A DNA stretch of 64,000 nt from Dermacentor variabilis (lineage: Eukaryota; Arthropoda; Arachnida; Ixodida; Ixodidae). Of the stretch, positions 1 to 12,001 are shown piece by piece (positions within the stretch are counted from its first letter, which is position 1; every line of letters starts with the position of its first letter). The translations under genes were made by a program, and so were the position numbers. Location: contig NC_134568.1 in NCBI RefSeq assembly GCF_050947875.1, positions 217,095,673-217,159,672 of the forward strand, read 5' to 3'. The notes under the pieces were generated by a model. That model did no database searches. It was not told the DNA's origin and saw only the letters and a program-made list of their open reading frames with translations.

Positions 1-1560
1 TCGTCACTGCCACTTTTTGACATGGCTGTCCTGTGAGTGCGGGCCACTGCTTCGAAAACCGTATTGGTAGATGGCCTGCTGACGCAGTGCTCACTGCCCC
101 GGCGGAACACTACACTAGCTGTAATAGTACAGAGAAATTGAGACTGAAATGGACGGAACCTTGAGTGATGTTGATCACCAATTATTTTTGTTCCTTTTTC
201 TTCCTAGCGTCTACATTTTTTTCAGTATTCTCCAGAGTACAAGCCCGCTAAACAAAAGTTTTAGGCTGGAAATGATAAGCATAGCTTTGTGCCTATAAAC
301 AGATAGATAAAAGAAGGGAAGGAAATTGTTACTGACTGCAGTAGCTATATATAGCGCAGTCTGCTGACACCTGAACAGCGGTCAGCAGCAAGGGCGGGGG
401 TAAAAGAGTAGGGGGAGAGGTTAGTATGGAGTAAAAAAGAACTATAACAGAGCGACTAAGTAAAAAGAAAAAAAAACAGACAGTTTGTTTGTGCAATGAC
501 TTCCTCGAGACACTGGCACTGTTAGGTCCCACGGAACAGCCAGGTAGCGAGGCCTGACTGTTGTGTATGCTGGATGAGCGGGCGGAGGTTTCTGGCGGCC
601 GCTGTCAAATGCGATACGCTCAAATTTCGCAATTACGAGTATTGTAATCATCAGCTAACTTTTTTCGGGACCAAATTAAAGGGAGAACGCTATGAATAGT
701 CCTGCCCATGCTCGAACATGAACACTTTGCGAGGATCACAGCTAAGGTCTAACTTCAGCAGCTGAACGCTATATGAAATAATGGGCCACAATGGCAGCTC
801 GTATTTGTCATCATGAATGTGGCAAGTAGCAAATGTGTCACCTGCATCTCTTGACGAAATCACAGAGAAGAGCATGCCTTCAAGGGATTAAGTGTGGTTT
901 GGTTTGTGGTCGCCTGGAACAATTGCAGCTTGCCCTTGTGTTTGACTGTAAAGTAGCCAAGGTCTCTCTCTACTTTGGTTGAAAAGACTCTATGTATAAC
1001 CCATTTTTAAAAAATTACCTGTGAAGCCCTTTCTCATAGAGACGAAGGACGCCTCAGTACAGTATACCTGAAATACCTGTTCTAGTGAACCCGTGACAGT
1101 GACAGCACTGCCGGCGTGACGCCTTCACTGTGCGAGAATGTTACAATGTCGTGACTGTGGTAGACCATGCGATTCAAACGCATGGTGCCCAATGGAAACA
1201 GGATGAACCTACACTGGCCTCATTTGTGCTTAAAAGTGGGCCTTAATGACAATGAGGCAGTATGCACAAAGACATCAAAAAAGGCCAGGTAAGGGGCACG
1301 TTCCAAAATGCCGAGGGAACGGGTCTAACTCAATCGCCTACTCGGGCAGGGCAAACGTCTTCTAGTTCCGAAAAATTTTCATAATCTCACTGTGGGTTTA
1401 TTTAAAGAACTTCAACGTCGAACACAATCGTGTGGTCGTTCCTTAGTGGAGAAGTGTGGTCTACGTATTTGAAATATCGTAACGATGGTTATGGGCCCTT
1501 TCCAAAGAGAGCCATTGTAGTCGATATTACTACTTTTGGTCCTTTTTAAACGAATGATGA
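1..1560. other. No recognised gene
   Basis: Mixed-composition sequence with several short A- or T-rich runs. The only small structure noticed is an 8-bp-arm hairpin near 1167-1189. The 5' boundary of the LINE that follows could lie anywhere in about 1380-1600. I see no convincing coding exon, RNA gene or repeat boundary here. Confidence 0.5.
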
Positions 1561-3810
1561 GTGAATTGCCCGTATCTTACTATGCAACCTGGTACAATGC
1601 TATATAGCACTGAGAGATTTCAGGTTTATATTTTATCTTTTCTTGATCACATGCCAATTTTCATATCTCTCAATCTCACTCCGAATTCCCAACGACAACC
1701 GGACCAAACGTCATTTTATCGAGTTATAAATGATCAGACGTTATGCGAGTTCAAGGAATGCTTATCTATTCTTAACTGGGAACATGTTTTTGAGGAAACC
1801 GACCCTGATGAAGCATACGAAAAATTTTTAGAGATATTTACTGACATTTATAATGCTTCCTTTCGACTGAAGAAATTCTCCCAATCAAAGAAAAGTAGAA
1901 AACCATGGGTCGACAAAGATATGTTGCAATTGATAAGAAAACGAGATAAACTTTACAGACTGTTTTTAAAAAGTAGGTGTCTTGAAGCGCTGAAAACGTT
2001 CAAAAAATTTAGGAACTTCGTTACAAAGCAACTTCGCATCGCTAAAAAGCAATATATTTATAACCGATTCAATTCAACTGGTGGACAGTCCGAAAAAGTT
2101 TGGAAGGTTTTAAAATCTATCTTTGGTAATTCTTCCGAACCGACCACAAAAATTATTCATGAAGGGATTGAATTAAAAGGTGCTGACCTAGCAGATGCCT
2201 TTAATGACTACTTTCTTTCTTTTGCGGACACATCAAACAGCGATGTAAATCTGTCTAATATGAATGCCCGAAATAGCGAAACAATATTTCTAATGCCGGT
2301 TACAGTAAATGAAGTAATTACAGAATTTTTATCACTCAATAATAGTAAAGCTACAGATGCGTCAGGTTTCCAGATACAGCCCATAAAATTTACTATCGAC
2401 ATTCTTGCACCTTGCCTTGCCCATATCTTCAACTTATCTTTAGTTTCCGGCGTTTTCCCGCGTCTTATGCAAAGGGCAAAAGTTATAGTAATATATAAAA
2501 AAGGGAACAAAAATGTAGTGGGAAACTATCGCCCGATATCCATCTTACCTGTGTTTTCAAAAGGCCTCGAAAAAGTTGTTCTTAAACGGCTATCTTGTTT
2601 TAGTGAAAGATATAACATTAGCACTACAGCTCAATATGGCTTTCGTAAAAACAGATCTACTAAGTTAGCTCTCCTTGCTCAAAAAGAATTCATACTAAAA
2701 AATTTTGAATAAAAAAACATGGTACTAGGATTATTTCTAGATTTTTCAAAGGCGTTCGACCTTGTTAATCACTCTGTGCTGCTTAAAAAATTGGATCATT
2801 ACGGTATTAGAGGCATAGCCCATATGCTGATTGCCTCATACTTGCGACATAGGTCTCAGTTTGTTAGTATTGCCGGTGAATGCTCCCAGTTGAAAGCGGT
2901 AGCTTCCGGCGTTCCGCAAGGGAGCATTTTGGGTCCGTTTCTTTTTGTTCTTTATGTCAATGATATTGTCCACATCGACAGCACTGCTAAGTACATAATT
3001 TACGCAGATGACACCAGCTTGTTTTTTTCGGGTACTTCAACTGCTGATCTCGCAAATCGAGCTAATAAAACCTTAAAAGAAATAAATACTTGGGCGGTTG
3101 ATAATCACTTAAGAATTAACGTTAGCAAAACTGCAGCAGTCATGTTTCACCCACGTCACAAACACTTTGAACCTCCTCTAATTGAATTAAACAATACCAG
3201 AATAGAATTTGTGCAGTCTGTGAAAACTCTGGGCGTTTACTTTGCAGCAGATATGTCGTGGAATGATCATATTAATTACGTAGTTCAGAAACTTTCCAGA
3301 ACAGTTGGTATCATGCGCCGCAATTGCTTTAATTTTCCTACATCAGTTAACTTGTTACTTTACCACTCTTTGTTCTCTTCCATAGCCAACTACGGATGTA
3401 TGGTGTGGGCAACAACAACAGCTGGAAACATTAACAAACTCACTGTCTTACAAAAACGTATTATACGCATTGCATGTAAAGTGCCGTATTTCTTCCACAC
3501 TGCAGGCCTTTTCCATCAACACAACATTATACAGATGAAGTCCATGTATAACTACAGACTGTGCTATAAATATAAACTCGCCATGATGAAAAATGATGAC
3601 TCCTTGCTTAGACTTGCTGGGTTAGAGCAGAGCAGAACTTTGTATGATACCCGCACAGCAGAACCTTGGAATGTTAAGAAATGCCGCACAAACTATGGCA
3701 AACAAATGTTGCAGCATACCTTACCGACACTTCTGAACCATTTGTACTGCTACGAGAATATTGATTTATCTAATATTTCTCTGAAAGAATTGCCCCAAAT
3801 GTTCGTGTAG
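1561..3810 (+). pseudogene. LINE ORF2 (endonuclease end plus reverse transcriptase), one in-frame stop
   Basis: The reading frame is continuous over about 750 codons except for one TAA at 2710-2712; the parts before and after are in the same frame. Visible in order: the end of the endonuclease (DHMPIF, near residue 30); a lysine-rich linker; RT motifs NYRPISILP (about residue 320) and QYGFRKNRST; then, after the stop, FLDFSKAFD (catalytic Asp), GVPQGSILGP, and the active site YADD at 3001-3012. A thumb/C-terminal region with a WN.KKCRTNYGK-type end closes it. The RT catalytic residues are intact, so apart from the stop and the missing 5' end this copy looks recent. The initial GTG is only the first open codon, not a real start. 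No RNase H follows. Confidence 0.85.
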
Positions 3811-4037
3811 TTTTGTACTGTACAAGTACAATGTACTGCGTACTGAACGTGCATGTCTCATTCTCTGTACCGAACGTACGTGTTTTTGTTTTTTTTTGTT
3901 TTTTTTGTTTTTCTCCTCACGTTTTGTTTGTTGTTGTACTCCGCCGCCGTCAATGCTGCACTGTAAGAGGAAGCCAGGACCTCTCAAGCTGTCTATACAG
4001 CTTTTTCCCTGGCTGTCCTCGCAACACCAGTTGCGGA

Positions 4038-4043
4038 AATAAA
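4038..4043 (+). terminator. Polyadenylation signal of the LINE
   Basis: AATAAA lies directly before the 8-bp tail of the LINE. It is a plausible 3'-end signal for the element's transcript; function is inferred. Confidence 0.5.
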
Positions 4044-4070
4044 CCTTCAAACCTTCAAACCTTCAAACCT
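4042..4070 (+). repeat. 8-bp LINE 3' tail repeat
   Basis: About 3.6 copies of the unit AACCTTCA end the element. Short tandem units in place of poly(A) are typical 3' ends of CR1-group LINEs and mark the insertion end precisely. Confidence 0.8.
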
Positions 4071-4729
4071 TTATTGCACTCAGACATTCAAAATGTATAT
4101 CTAAAAGCATAATGCGAAGGCTCTTGCCTTTGAATGTGTGTGATAAAATTGTAATAGGAAATTTCAATGATTAGGACAATTTTTATACTATAATGCGCTG
4201 CATGGAAGCCGGGCAGTTTCTTCCAGGCAGCGCATTTACTCGCACGAAGTGCCGTACCATGGCGGCCACAAGACGAGCTCGCAGCTGGCAGAACGAACGT
4301 TGCACTAGTTTTTCACGAGCGCTGTTATCAAAGGATGCTCGAGAGTAAGAGACGTGCTTCCCTGGCCCTCTTTATCCTTGGTGCAAGTGAGCAGCGGCAC
4401 ATGCCAACAATGGCAGTGCCACGATAGCGGAGCGCAGCCGCTCCCCGGCTGTTCATAGTGGCCTTAAGTTTTTTGACCAAGACTGTACATATCTACATAT
4501 ACATGTTGGTACATTGGTACATATGCGCGCTGTTCCCAAGTATTTGCATAGGTATATCATTCCCTCTTCTTGACTGGTAATTTTCCTCCCAACTTGCATC
4601 CACCTTCCTTGTAGAAAATTGTGGCAGTAATTCTAGCCCTATGAAAACTAATGACATTAGCATATTCCGCAGTGGTTGTCCTGATTTTCTGTATTGCTGC
4701 TTCCACTGCTTTAGCGACTAACTGGATTT
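4071..4729. other. Unassigned spacer
   Basis: A slightly GC-rich stretch at about 4200-4460 is followed by AT-rich sequence. No ORF, repeat boundary or RNA gene that I can support. Confidence 0.4.
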
Positions 4730-5330
4730 GTGAAAGTTCTGGTTATTAGTGCCTTCCAAGTTAAATTTTGTCCAATTAGTTCTGTCGTTAGTGTGGGTGC
4801 CAGGCTTTAAGGGCTTATTGCTTAACGAAGTGCCAGATTCATTGGTGAAGACATCGCTGATTGGTCCAGTTATTCCGTTTCTTTCTCTGTCAGCATTTTT
4901 CATGGCAGCTACATTTCAGATGCAAATGATGATGCATGAACTCTTTGACTCATCGCTAACATATTCCCAGAATTTTCAGCACTTAATGTGTCCCTGGAGT
5001 AGTAAACTCTGCTAAACACAGGGACTAAGTCGCTGTGGCTAGGGTATGTTGCTACTGCAGGTTCTTTAATTTTTGCTTACACTTAGTTGATATCATGCCC
5101 TTTCTTCTCTGTTGTTTTTGCAGTGACGATGAAGCCATTCATCACATATTTCATTCCTGCTGAAAATTTCCAAATATTTTAAAAAGAACCTCGAACATAC
5201 TGCATCATCATTTAGGACTTGATTTAACTGTTCATGTTATGCTGTCCTTGGGTGCCTCAGTCCTTGGACACAGTGATGGCAATGTTTTTTTCAGCTGTTC
5301 AGGACATCGGATTTCCTTGCCAACATCAGT
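4730..5330 (+). pseudogene. Decayed LINE 3' end with RNase H remnant
   Basis: The translation around 4780-4900 keeps the block VWVPG followed by NEVPDSLVKTS. It resembles the last RNase H motif of I/R1-type LINEs, usually WVPGH..I.GNE.AD..AK. Downstream, near 5120-5240, frames reading CDDEAIHHIFHSC resemble the CCHC/CCHH module that ends such ORF2 proteins. The stretch is cut by stops and frameshifts, so it is an old, dead copy. It is unrelated to the better preserved LINE just upstream, which has no RNase H. The family call is by motif only. Confidence 0.5.
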
Positions 5331-7909
5331 ACTCTTTTCTTCTTTTTTTTCTTTTTTCCATCAACCTGTAATCTTCAGTTCCATCTGTGTTGCTGCTAGC
5401 CAGATGTTATTAAACTTGTGCTACACTTCTTTTTGATTTAAATGAGCTCTAATCATTTGTATTTTTCTGCGCAATTCTTGACGAATCTCTTTGAGTAGGT
5501 ATGTGCCATCTCGACAAAAACGACTACGCGATACACTAATGTCACTTGTGTCCTGTTCTCATGGCCTCTGTCTTTTATAAGCAATGAAAATATCCACTGA
5601 TGTATATTGCATAGCGATTGGCTACTGCAAGATGGTTACTTATTAAAAATATATCGGCACACATGCTGCAAGTCATAACTCAAGAAAATGCACCATGTGT
5701 GATTGGGGGACATGGTAGCTCTGGAAGGGAAAAACTTCACAACTAGGGATTTTTCAGAACATTGCAAATGTCTTAGGCTTGTTTGCCAATATCTGCCATG
5801 AAGCAAAAGTTTTGCAGAGTATGTAGCTTCCCTGCTGATGAATTGTTTCAGATCATTTGTAGTGTAAGCTTCATTTTTTGTTTTGTCATGTAAAGTATTG
5901 AATAAAATCAAGTTACTGCAAACGTTACTGATTATTACTCATCGCACATTTTTAAAGATAATCCTCTGCAAAATGTCTGAGTCAACTCGCCTGCAGAGCA
6001 AAAATGCTTCTTCGTTACTGCACAGATTGTCTTGGAAGCAGAAAGTGCATGCAGGACTAGATAGAGTGTTTGGCTGCTGGAAACACCTCACCTCAATTTT
6101 CATGCTGAGGGCAACAATTTTTTCTAATGCTTGGTGGATGGGTAGCGGTTGACCTGACCACATGTTACAAGATGTCGTCCTGCACTATGCATCCGGAGTT
6201 TTTGATCTGTAGGGACATTACTTGTAAGGCTTTTGCAAAGGGTTCTTACATCAGGTAGCAAACAAACAAGAGTAAACCTTTATAGCCAGGGAAACAATTT
6301 TTGGATAACTAAGATTGTGAAAGACTTGACTGCCTGTGCATATCAGTTCAATACTCGAGTGACTGCTGGTGAGCCAACCTACTCCAGTGGCAGATTATCA
6401 CTGCAGCTGGTATTGCTACTACACAGCAGTAGTACCTGTAGGCAGAGTGAGATTATGAAGCAATCTCTGTTAGTTATTTATTTTTTTCTTTTTATTGCAT
6501 GATAACTTGCAGGGATGATGCTGCAATTTTCAGTAACCTCCAGGTTTATTGTCTTCACTCATGCGAAGTTTTTACCTGTTCGTGGACATCACCATGCTTG
6601 TGTTACTATAACCTGATGTGTGGCAGTTAATGCTCGTTATAATGAACTGTAATAATACAACAAGAAAGGTTACATCTCAATTCTCGTCTAAGCTGTGGTA
6701 TATTGTAAAATTACAGAACTCCACATATATCACTGTCTGGTGTTTGAATATTGGAACCTGGAGGTAGGCGATCACAAAGATCGAAAATAAAAAGATAAGA
6801 AAATGGAAAGGGAGAAGAGCCTACAGTAACGGTGTGAACACAATAGCTACACAGTAACTTGCTGTCTGCCCTTTTCCAGAAGCTGGCTGCCAACAAATGC
6901 CACTTTTCCATGGTTTCCTTGCACAATGGCAAGTGGTTATCCTGTGGGCGAAAGAATGGGTTCAAGAAATATTTCTGCCTTTGCGGCCAGCTTACTGCCG
7001 TGATGACCAGCCCAAGTGCCTCATTTAGGCTGATGACAAAAACATAGGCTGCGCTTTGTTATCACGCAAAATAATGGTGTTTGAACAAATTGATTTACTA
7101 ATTGTGTATTTTGTCACAAGCAACAGCCATTGTCAAAGCTCTAGCACGAATGAAAGTTGCTATGCGAGGCATGTTCAATTCGGAGCTGCCATCTGGCTGC
7201 ACGTGCTTTGCAGTCTGGGCGCCACAAATAGCAGTCTCTGTTCTGTTTTGTGCGAATTGATGTGATTAGAAGGCAAAATGAAGCTTGCCATCAGTGTGCT
7301 CGTTTCTTAAAAGCTGTGTTTTCCGCAAGTTGCCAGAAAAAGTTGCTTGTAGCGCATTGCTTCATGCACACATTGCCGCATCCAAGTACGCTGCATATGC
7401 ATTATTTAGACAAAAATTGCTCAAAGATTCCTCTGTTTCAGTTGGGATTTGGGGCAGGAATAATATAGTTAGACCAAACTAAGTGAAAAGAATGCTCTGT
7501 TGTATCGGAAATTATGTTGTATGTGTATCCGTTGTACGGGGAGTTGACTTACTAGGGGTTTCAGTAAATGCTTCAGTAATTCTCAAAAACAGTGCTGTAT
7601 AGATAAAGAGCTTATTTTTCAGTGACAGATTATTGCAGAATAGAAGCCAGTTGGTTTTTAAAGCATGTCCACTTAAAACAGGGTTGCAGCTGCACTTCCT
7701 AATGTTGAGTTCCAAATGTCCGGAAACTGAACAGTGAACATTAAGATTGAGGATAGTGCTAGCATTTGGATTGTTTTTTCTATTACTAGAAACATTCTTG
7801 ACTACACAGATTAATCATGGCACTTGGCTGACAATGGTGTAAAATAGAGCATGAAAATAAACCTGTGGCTTGTTTGGAAGACATTATCTAGGTAAGTGAT
7901 ACCCGATAC
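5331..7909. other. Unassigned AT-rich sequence
   Basis: About 2.6 kb with only short, non-conserved open frames. A Cys/His-containing frame near 7250-7480 did not match any family I know. I see no recognisable gene or element boundary. Confidence 0.4.
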
Positions 7910-8765
7910 ACAGGGTGTTTCACGTAACTTGAACCATGGATTTAAAGAAAATGGTTAGCCACAGCTGAATGAAACCAACGGCATATGGTTTACCATCGTG
8001 TGGCGCTACTTAGAGTATTTTTTATATTCTGCTTAATTAATTCAATAACTAAGATGAATTATGCAAAATTTTTAATATTCACTTTAGGGCCAAGTGCATC
8101 ATGTTGCGTTGTAGAGGGTATTCAAAAACGAACAATCCAATTTCTTGTGCCAACGTACATGCTGCGTGGTGATTTTTTTCGGCGTTTAAAGAAAGCCTGC
8201 GAAATATAAAATAAAACCACGTGACTGCGCTCACATGCTGTCGTATTGCAGTGCTCTCAGCCACGCTTTGTACGAAAGTACCGTGTACGTGGACTGTGAC
8301 GGAGTGAGTGGCTGCGGCTATTGGCATCAGCTTAACAGTGCGTCAGCGTCTTTGGCGGTGGCACATGGAAAGGAAGCACCATCGTCCCTGATAAGCGATA
8401 GGCTCGACGCACAGTTGAGAACACTGCAATACGATAGCGCACGAGCGCAGTCGTGTGGTTTTATTTCATATTTCGCAGGCTTTCTTTAAACGACAAAAGA
8501 AATTGACATGCAGCATGTACGTTGCCACAAAAATTGGATCGGTTGTTTGTGAATCCCCTCTACAACGCAATGTAATGCACTTGGCCCTAAAGTGAATATT
8601 AAAAATTGTGCATAGATCATATTAGTTATTGAACGAATTAAGCGGAATATAAAGAATACTCTAAGGAGTGCCACATGACGACAAACAATATGCCGTTGGT
8701 GTCGTTCAGCTGCGGCTTACCACTTTTTTATAAATCCTTAGTTCAAGTTACGTGAAACGCCCTGT
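7910..8765. mobile_element. 856-bp foldback element (ACAGGGTGTTTCACGT ends)
   Basis: The two outer ~349 bp arms (7910-8258 and 8417-8765) are inverted copies of one another, separated by about 158 bp. The left arm starts ACAGGGTGTTTCACGTAAC and the right arm ends with its near-exact complement. The arms carry matching blocks such as TTTAGGGCCAAGTGCAT and its complement. There is no transposase. A TA duplication is possible (7907-7908 and 8765-8766) but shifts the ends by one or two bases, so it is not secure. This is a non-autonomous DNA element able to form a very long hairpin. Confidence 0.85.
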
Positions 8766-10984
8766 ATGTGGCAATGTGCTGGTTGGCAAGTTGTTTTAGT
8801 AACATGCTCAGGGAACATTTATATACTCTCTTTACAATTTACAGACATCTATGCTTAATAGGAATCTTGAGAATAGCACAATTTTGAGGTATTCATCTTT
8901 GGAAAGCTACCACACACAACATTGGTTCGAGTTCCTCATACTTTATTCTTCAGAGAAATTGCGAAGGCATTTGGGAAAAGACAAACGTAATGCCAATGCT
9001 ATTTCTTTGCAAGTTTGTGGACATACATTGAAAATGGTGCTAGTCTTTGGTTACATACTATGCTGGCATGCTTCAGTGCCATGAATATTGGTTCATTTCA
9101 GCAATTGCAGCATGTTCTCTTCAATATTTATGTAACGGTTAATTAGTGAAATAAGTTAACCCATATCATAAAGCCTGAACCCCATTCCACACAAAGAAAC
9201 ATGGATGAACTTGTTCGCCTTAATTTCTGGCCATGGAGAGTGCATTCATACAAAAGGAAGTGACGTTATAGCAAAGATGAATTAGTGTAGTAACAAATAA
9301 TGATTTGTTTCTTGAACTACCTGCATCTGAAAACTTGCTCCAGCATTTACTATATAAAAAAATGCTGCTATAAGATTTGCATTAACTTTCCCACGCTTAA
9401 ATTGGAGTTCGGAGGTGTCAAAGTGAGTGCATAAGAAATGATATGTTGGGCTATGTGGAGCTAAAGAGTGAATAAGTGATAATCACATTTTTGACATTTC
9501 GAAGTAAGGTAAAGAAAATCTATATGCATCCCACTGCTTTCTCTTTAAGATGCCAGGTATTCACTGAAACACCTGGTATTTCTTCTAAATGATAATCACT
9601 TACTTAGATGTAATAGATCTGTATTAGATGTATTATTAGACCTAATTGTAGATCTAATAAATATGATGTTCATCGTGAATCTAATCGCATGATCCATCTT
9701 TTTTTCTGTTGTTGCCATTGTCATGGGGAAATGTGTTGGAGAGACCATTAATGTTTGCCGAATTATAAGCTGCCCAGTTAAATGTACTTGTGAATAGTAT
9801 TTTTTTTCTTCTTTGCCACCTTTATTTTGATACATTTCAGAAATGAATAAAGAAAACAATTTGGTATTTCTTTCAATGTTGAAAACCCATGTTTTTTAGC
9901 TACTTGTATATTACTTGTGTTGGAAATTTTACATTTTTACATGTCTAAGTGATAAACTTTTTTAATAGTGCTTTGTTTCATGAGTGCAAGAAGTATGATA
10001 TCTCACTGGAATAAACTTTTCGTTTTCTCAGCGGTACTTGATATTCTCAGGAAATCAAGTAGCTCCCCTTTATTAAGAAATTTAACAACTGCAATACTAT
10101 GATCTGCTCACTTCTATTAGGCATTGTTCTCTCTCTAATATTTCATTTGATTGTGTGGATTTTTCAGCACCACTGCATTTTCTGCCTTGTTTATGGCATT
10201 ATTATTTATATTATGGTTCTGAAAATTCCTCAAAGTTCTTAAGAAACTTGAGATCTAGATTCTGTCTTAGAACTTTCGGAAGTTTGATGCTTGTCATTAC
10301 TGGTGCTAGTTTAAGCAGTGCTGTTGCATTTCTAGGTAGTACTTCATGTAGCGTCTCTGTGCAACAGTTTAGTGAATATAAAATGGTAGTTGTACAGAGT
10401 AGTCTGAGATATCTTGGTTTAAGAGAGACATTGACTGAAGGCTGCAGTTATGGTTACTGCTGGCTGTTAGTGATGACTGCTGTTTACACTGCAAACAAAA
10501 CACTGAAACATAAGTTGTTTTTGTAGTCTTATAGTCATGTTGTCCTCAACCGGTGAAGCATGTAAATATATAGCTAACCCTAGCTCATAAAGAACTGGCT
10601 GGAACTTCTGATGAAATTTCTGTACTCTTTTAACCCTTATGTAGCTAATAATGTACGTAAATTAATTAAAGATATGTACGTGTAAACTCCCGAGGACGAG
10701 TTAACTCGTCATGACAAAAGTTGCACTACCTTGTAATTTTGACACATAAATAAATAATACACAATGACCTCTGCTATTTTTTAAATAATAGCAGTAGAAA
10801 GAATGGCTATAGGCATTCCTATATGTACATATGGCAAAATAAATGCAGGTAAAAAAAACATGCACTTGTATTAAGTATGTAAAATTATTTGTGGCTGTGA
10901 AGCGGTTAAAAATAAGTGCTACATTGCAATGAGATGTTCAAGAAACAATATTGGGAAAGTGAAAAAAAAATTTTTCCCCTTTTA
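8766..10984. other. Unassigned AT-rich sequence
   Basis: No recognisable coding region. The 123-codon open frame at 10155-10526 has no motif I know and a low-complexity composition. Nothing else stands out. Confidence 0.4.
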
Positions 10985-11029
10985 TGTACTTTCCTCCAAC
11001 TTGCAGGCTTCTGCAACATTGATTTGCCA
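10985..11029 (+). repeat. Detached SINE 3' segment
   Basis: About 45 bp here, with CAACTTGCAGGCTTCTGCA, are repeated at 11269-11312 as the distal part of the adjacent SINE. The spacing is about 284 bp. It is probably the tail of an older, 5'-truncated copy lying head to tail with the full one. Confidence 0.5.
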
Positions 11030-11084
11030 TTTGAGTGACCCAGTGTCTCGAGTTGTCGATTGATTTGCCCACGCTTTTCAATCG

Positions 11085-11315
11085 GCTAGCCTCCTGGTTA
11101 TCTGAAATGGTAGAGCGACTGCCCCGGAAAGGCGTTGGTCCCGAGTTTTAACACCCGGACCAGGACGAATTTTTCTTCAACTGCGAGGTTTTCTTTCTGA
11201 GAAACCTGTATGGGTTTCCTTTGTAGCTTCGTGCTACAATTCGGGTGGATGCCAGGTTTTCGCTTTCATGTACTTTTCTCCACCTTGCGGGCTTCCGCAG
11301 AACTGATTTGCCGAA
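11085..11315 (+). mobile_element. tRNA-derived SINE, Ruka-like
   Basis: A tRNA-like head carries an A-box-like segment (TGGTAGAGCGACTGCC) and a B-box-like segment (GGTCCCGAGTTTTAACACCC). A non-tRNA body follows, with GACCAGGACGAATTTTTC. I remember this body from tick transcripts as the SINE called Ruka; the name is recollection, not a search. The B box is mutated (GTTTTAA for GTTCGAA), so polymerase III activity is unlikely. Confidence 0.6.
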
Positions 11316-11329
11316 TCAATATTGTTTTG

Positions 11330-11702
11330 CCGGCATCTGTTAACTTGAAGGGAGTATGAATACAATGTAATGTTTTTGAAGTCCTGGAATCAGTAATCTA
11401 AGCTTGTGTTTAAATAACAAAGCGTTAGCCTCGTTCTGAGAGTTCAGTGGTGCTTCTGTACACAATATTTTCTTTTCACATTTATTCACATCTCATGTAA
11501 TTAAGATTCGTTAAACGCAAATTACCTTTAATTTACTTATCAAAATTTTCCATATGGTCTGCAATAAAAATATATTGTAGCAACACATGCTGTCCTTACA
11601 GTTTGTGAAATCTGGATGGTGCCCGTAAATAAGTCGAACCTCGAATATCTTCGTTATATCTGATATTTGTTATAAGCATGCATACATATAGATATTAGCG
11701 AA
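11330..11702. other. Unassigned AT-rich spacer
   Basis: Contains TATATT- and TTAAT-rich sequence and a TCGAACCTCGAATATCTTCG stretch that recurs loosely near 24750-24800. No gene seen. Confidence 0.35.
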
Positions 11703-11705
11703 AAA

Positions 11706-11829
11706 ATGACAACCATTCCACTCTGTGAAGATGGAATGGCAGCGAAAGCTGACGATAGTCAAAGCTCTCAAACGAAAAGCAGAATGCTTTTGCTCCCATT
11801 CCATTTTCACAGAGTGGAATGGTTGTCAT
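11706..11829. repeat. Near-perfect inverted repeat, ~44-bp arms
   Basis: The left arm starts ATGACAACCATTCCACTCTG and the right arm (about 11786-11829) ends with its complement. Only a few mismatches lie over about 44 bp, with a loop of roughly 35 bp. The right arm overlaps the 3' end of the Arg/Glu-rich minus-strand ORF. It could be a small foldback element or an inverted duplication of the ORF end. Confidence 0.75.
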
Positions 11830-12001
11830 TTGTTCGTTCAGCATCGCGGGAACGTTCTTCGTCGGTGGTCGTTTCGCGACGGCGCCGTTTACATTCTCGT
11901 TGCTGTTCCCTCCGGCTCTCCTCGTACGCATGTTGTTCTTCGGGGGCACTAACTATACGTGTCTGCCCCATCGATAACGCAGCTGTTTTTAGCGCCGACA
12001 C
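11807..12001 (-). pseudogene. Arg/Glu/Ala-rich repeat-protein fragment
   Basis: A 64-codon minus-strand frame. Its core reads YEESRREQQRECKRRRRE then DEERSRDAER, a highly charged tandem pattern I associate with a large tick family of low-complexity proteins reminiscent of STPR-type repeats. Function unknown. The frame is cut off where the inverted repeat begins. Two other loci in this window (50386-50559 and 59113-59518, both minus) carry relatives. The ATG is at 12001, but nothing shows expression. Confidence 0.45.

Larger units (their letters stand above)
1561..4070 (+). mobile_element. 5'-truncated non-LTR retrotransposon (CR1/Jockey group)
   Basis: A single LINE copy. It begins inside the last part of the apurinic-type endonuclease domain (DHMPIF motif) and runs through a complete reverse transcriptase to a 3' UTR of about 230 bp. 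It ends in an AATAAA signal and an 8-bp tandem tail. There is no 5' UTR, ORF1 or N-terminal endonuclease, so this is a 5'-truncated insertion, as usual for target-primed reverse transcription. A target-site duplication cannot be set because the left edge is unclear. The clade call (CR1/Jockey group) rests on motif style and is not certain. Confidence 0.85.

Noticed and set aside
10155..10526. 123-codon plus-strand frame as a membrane protein
   Set aside because: No recognisable domain; AT-rich, no supporting context.
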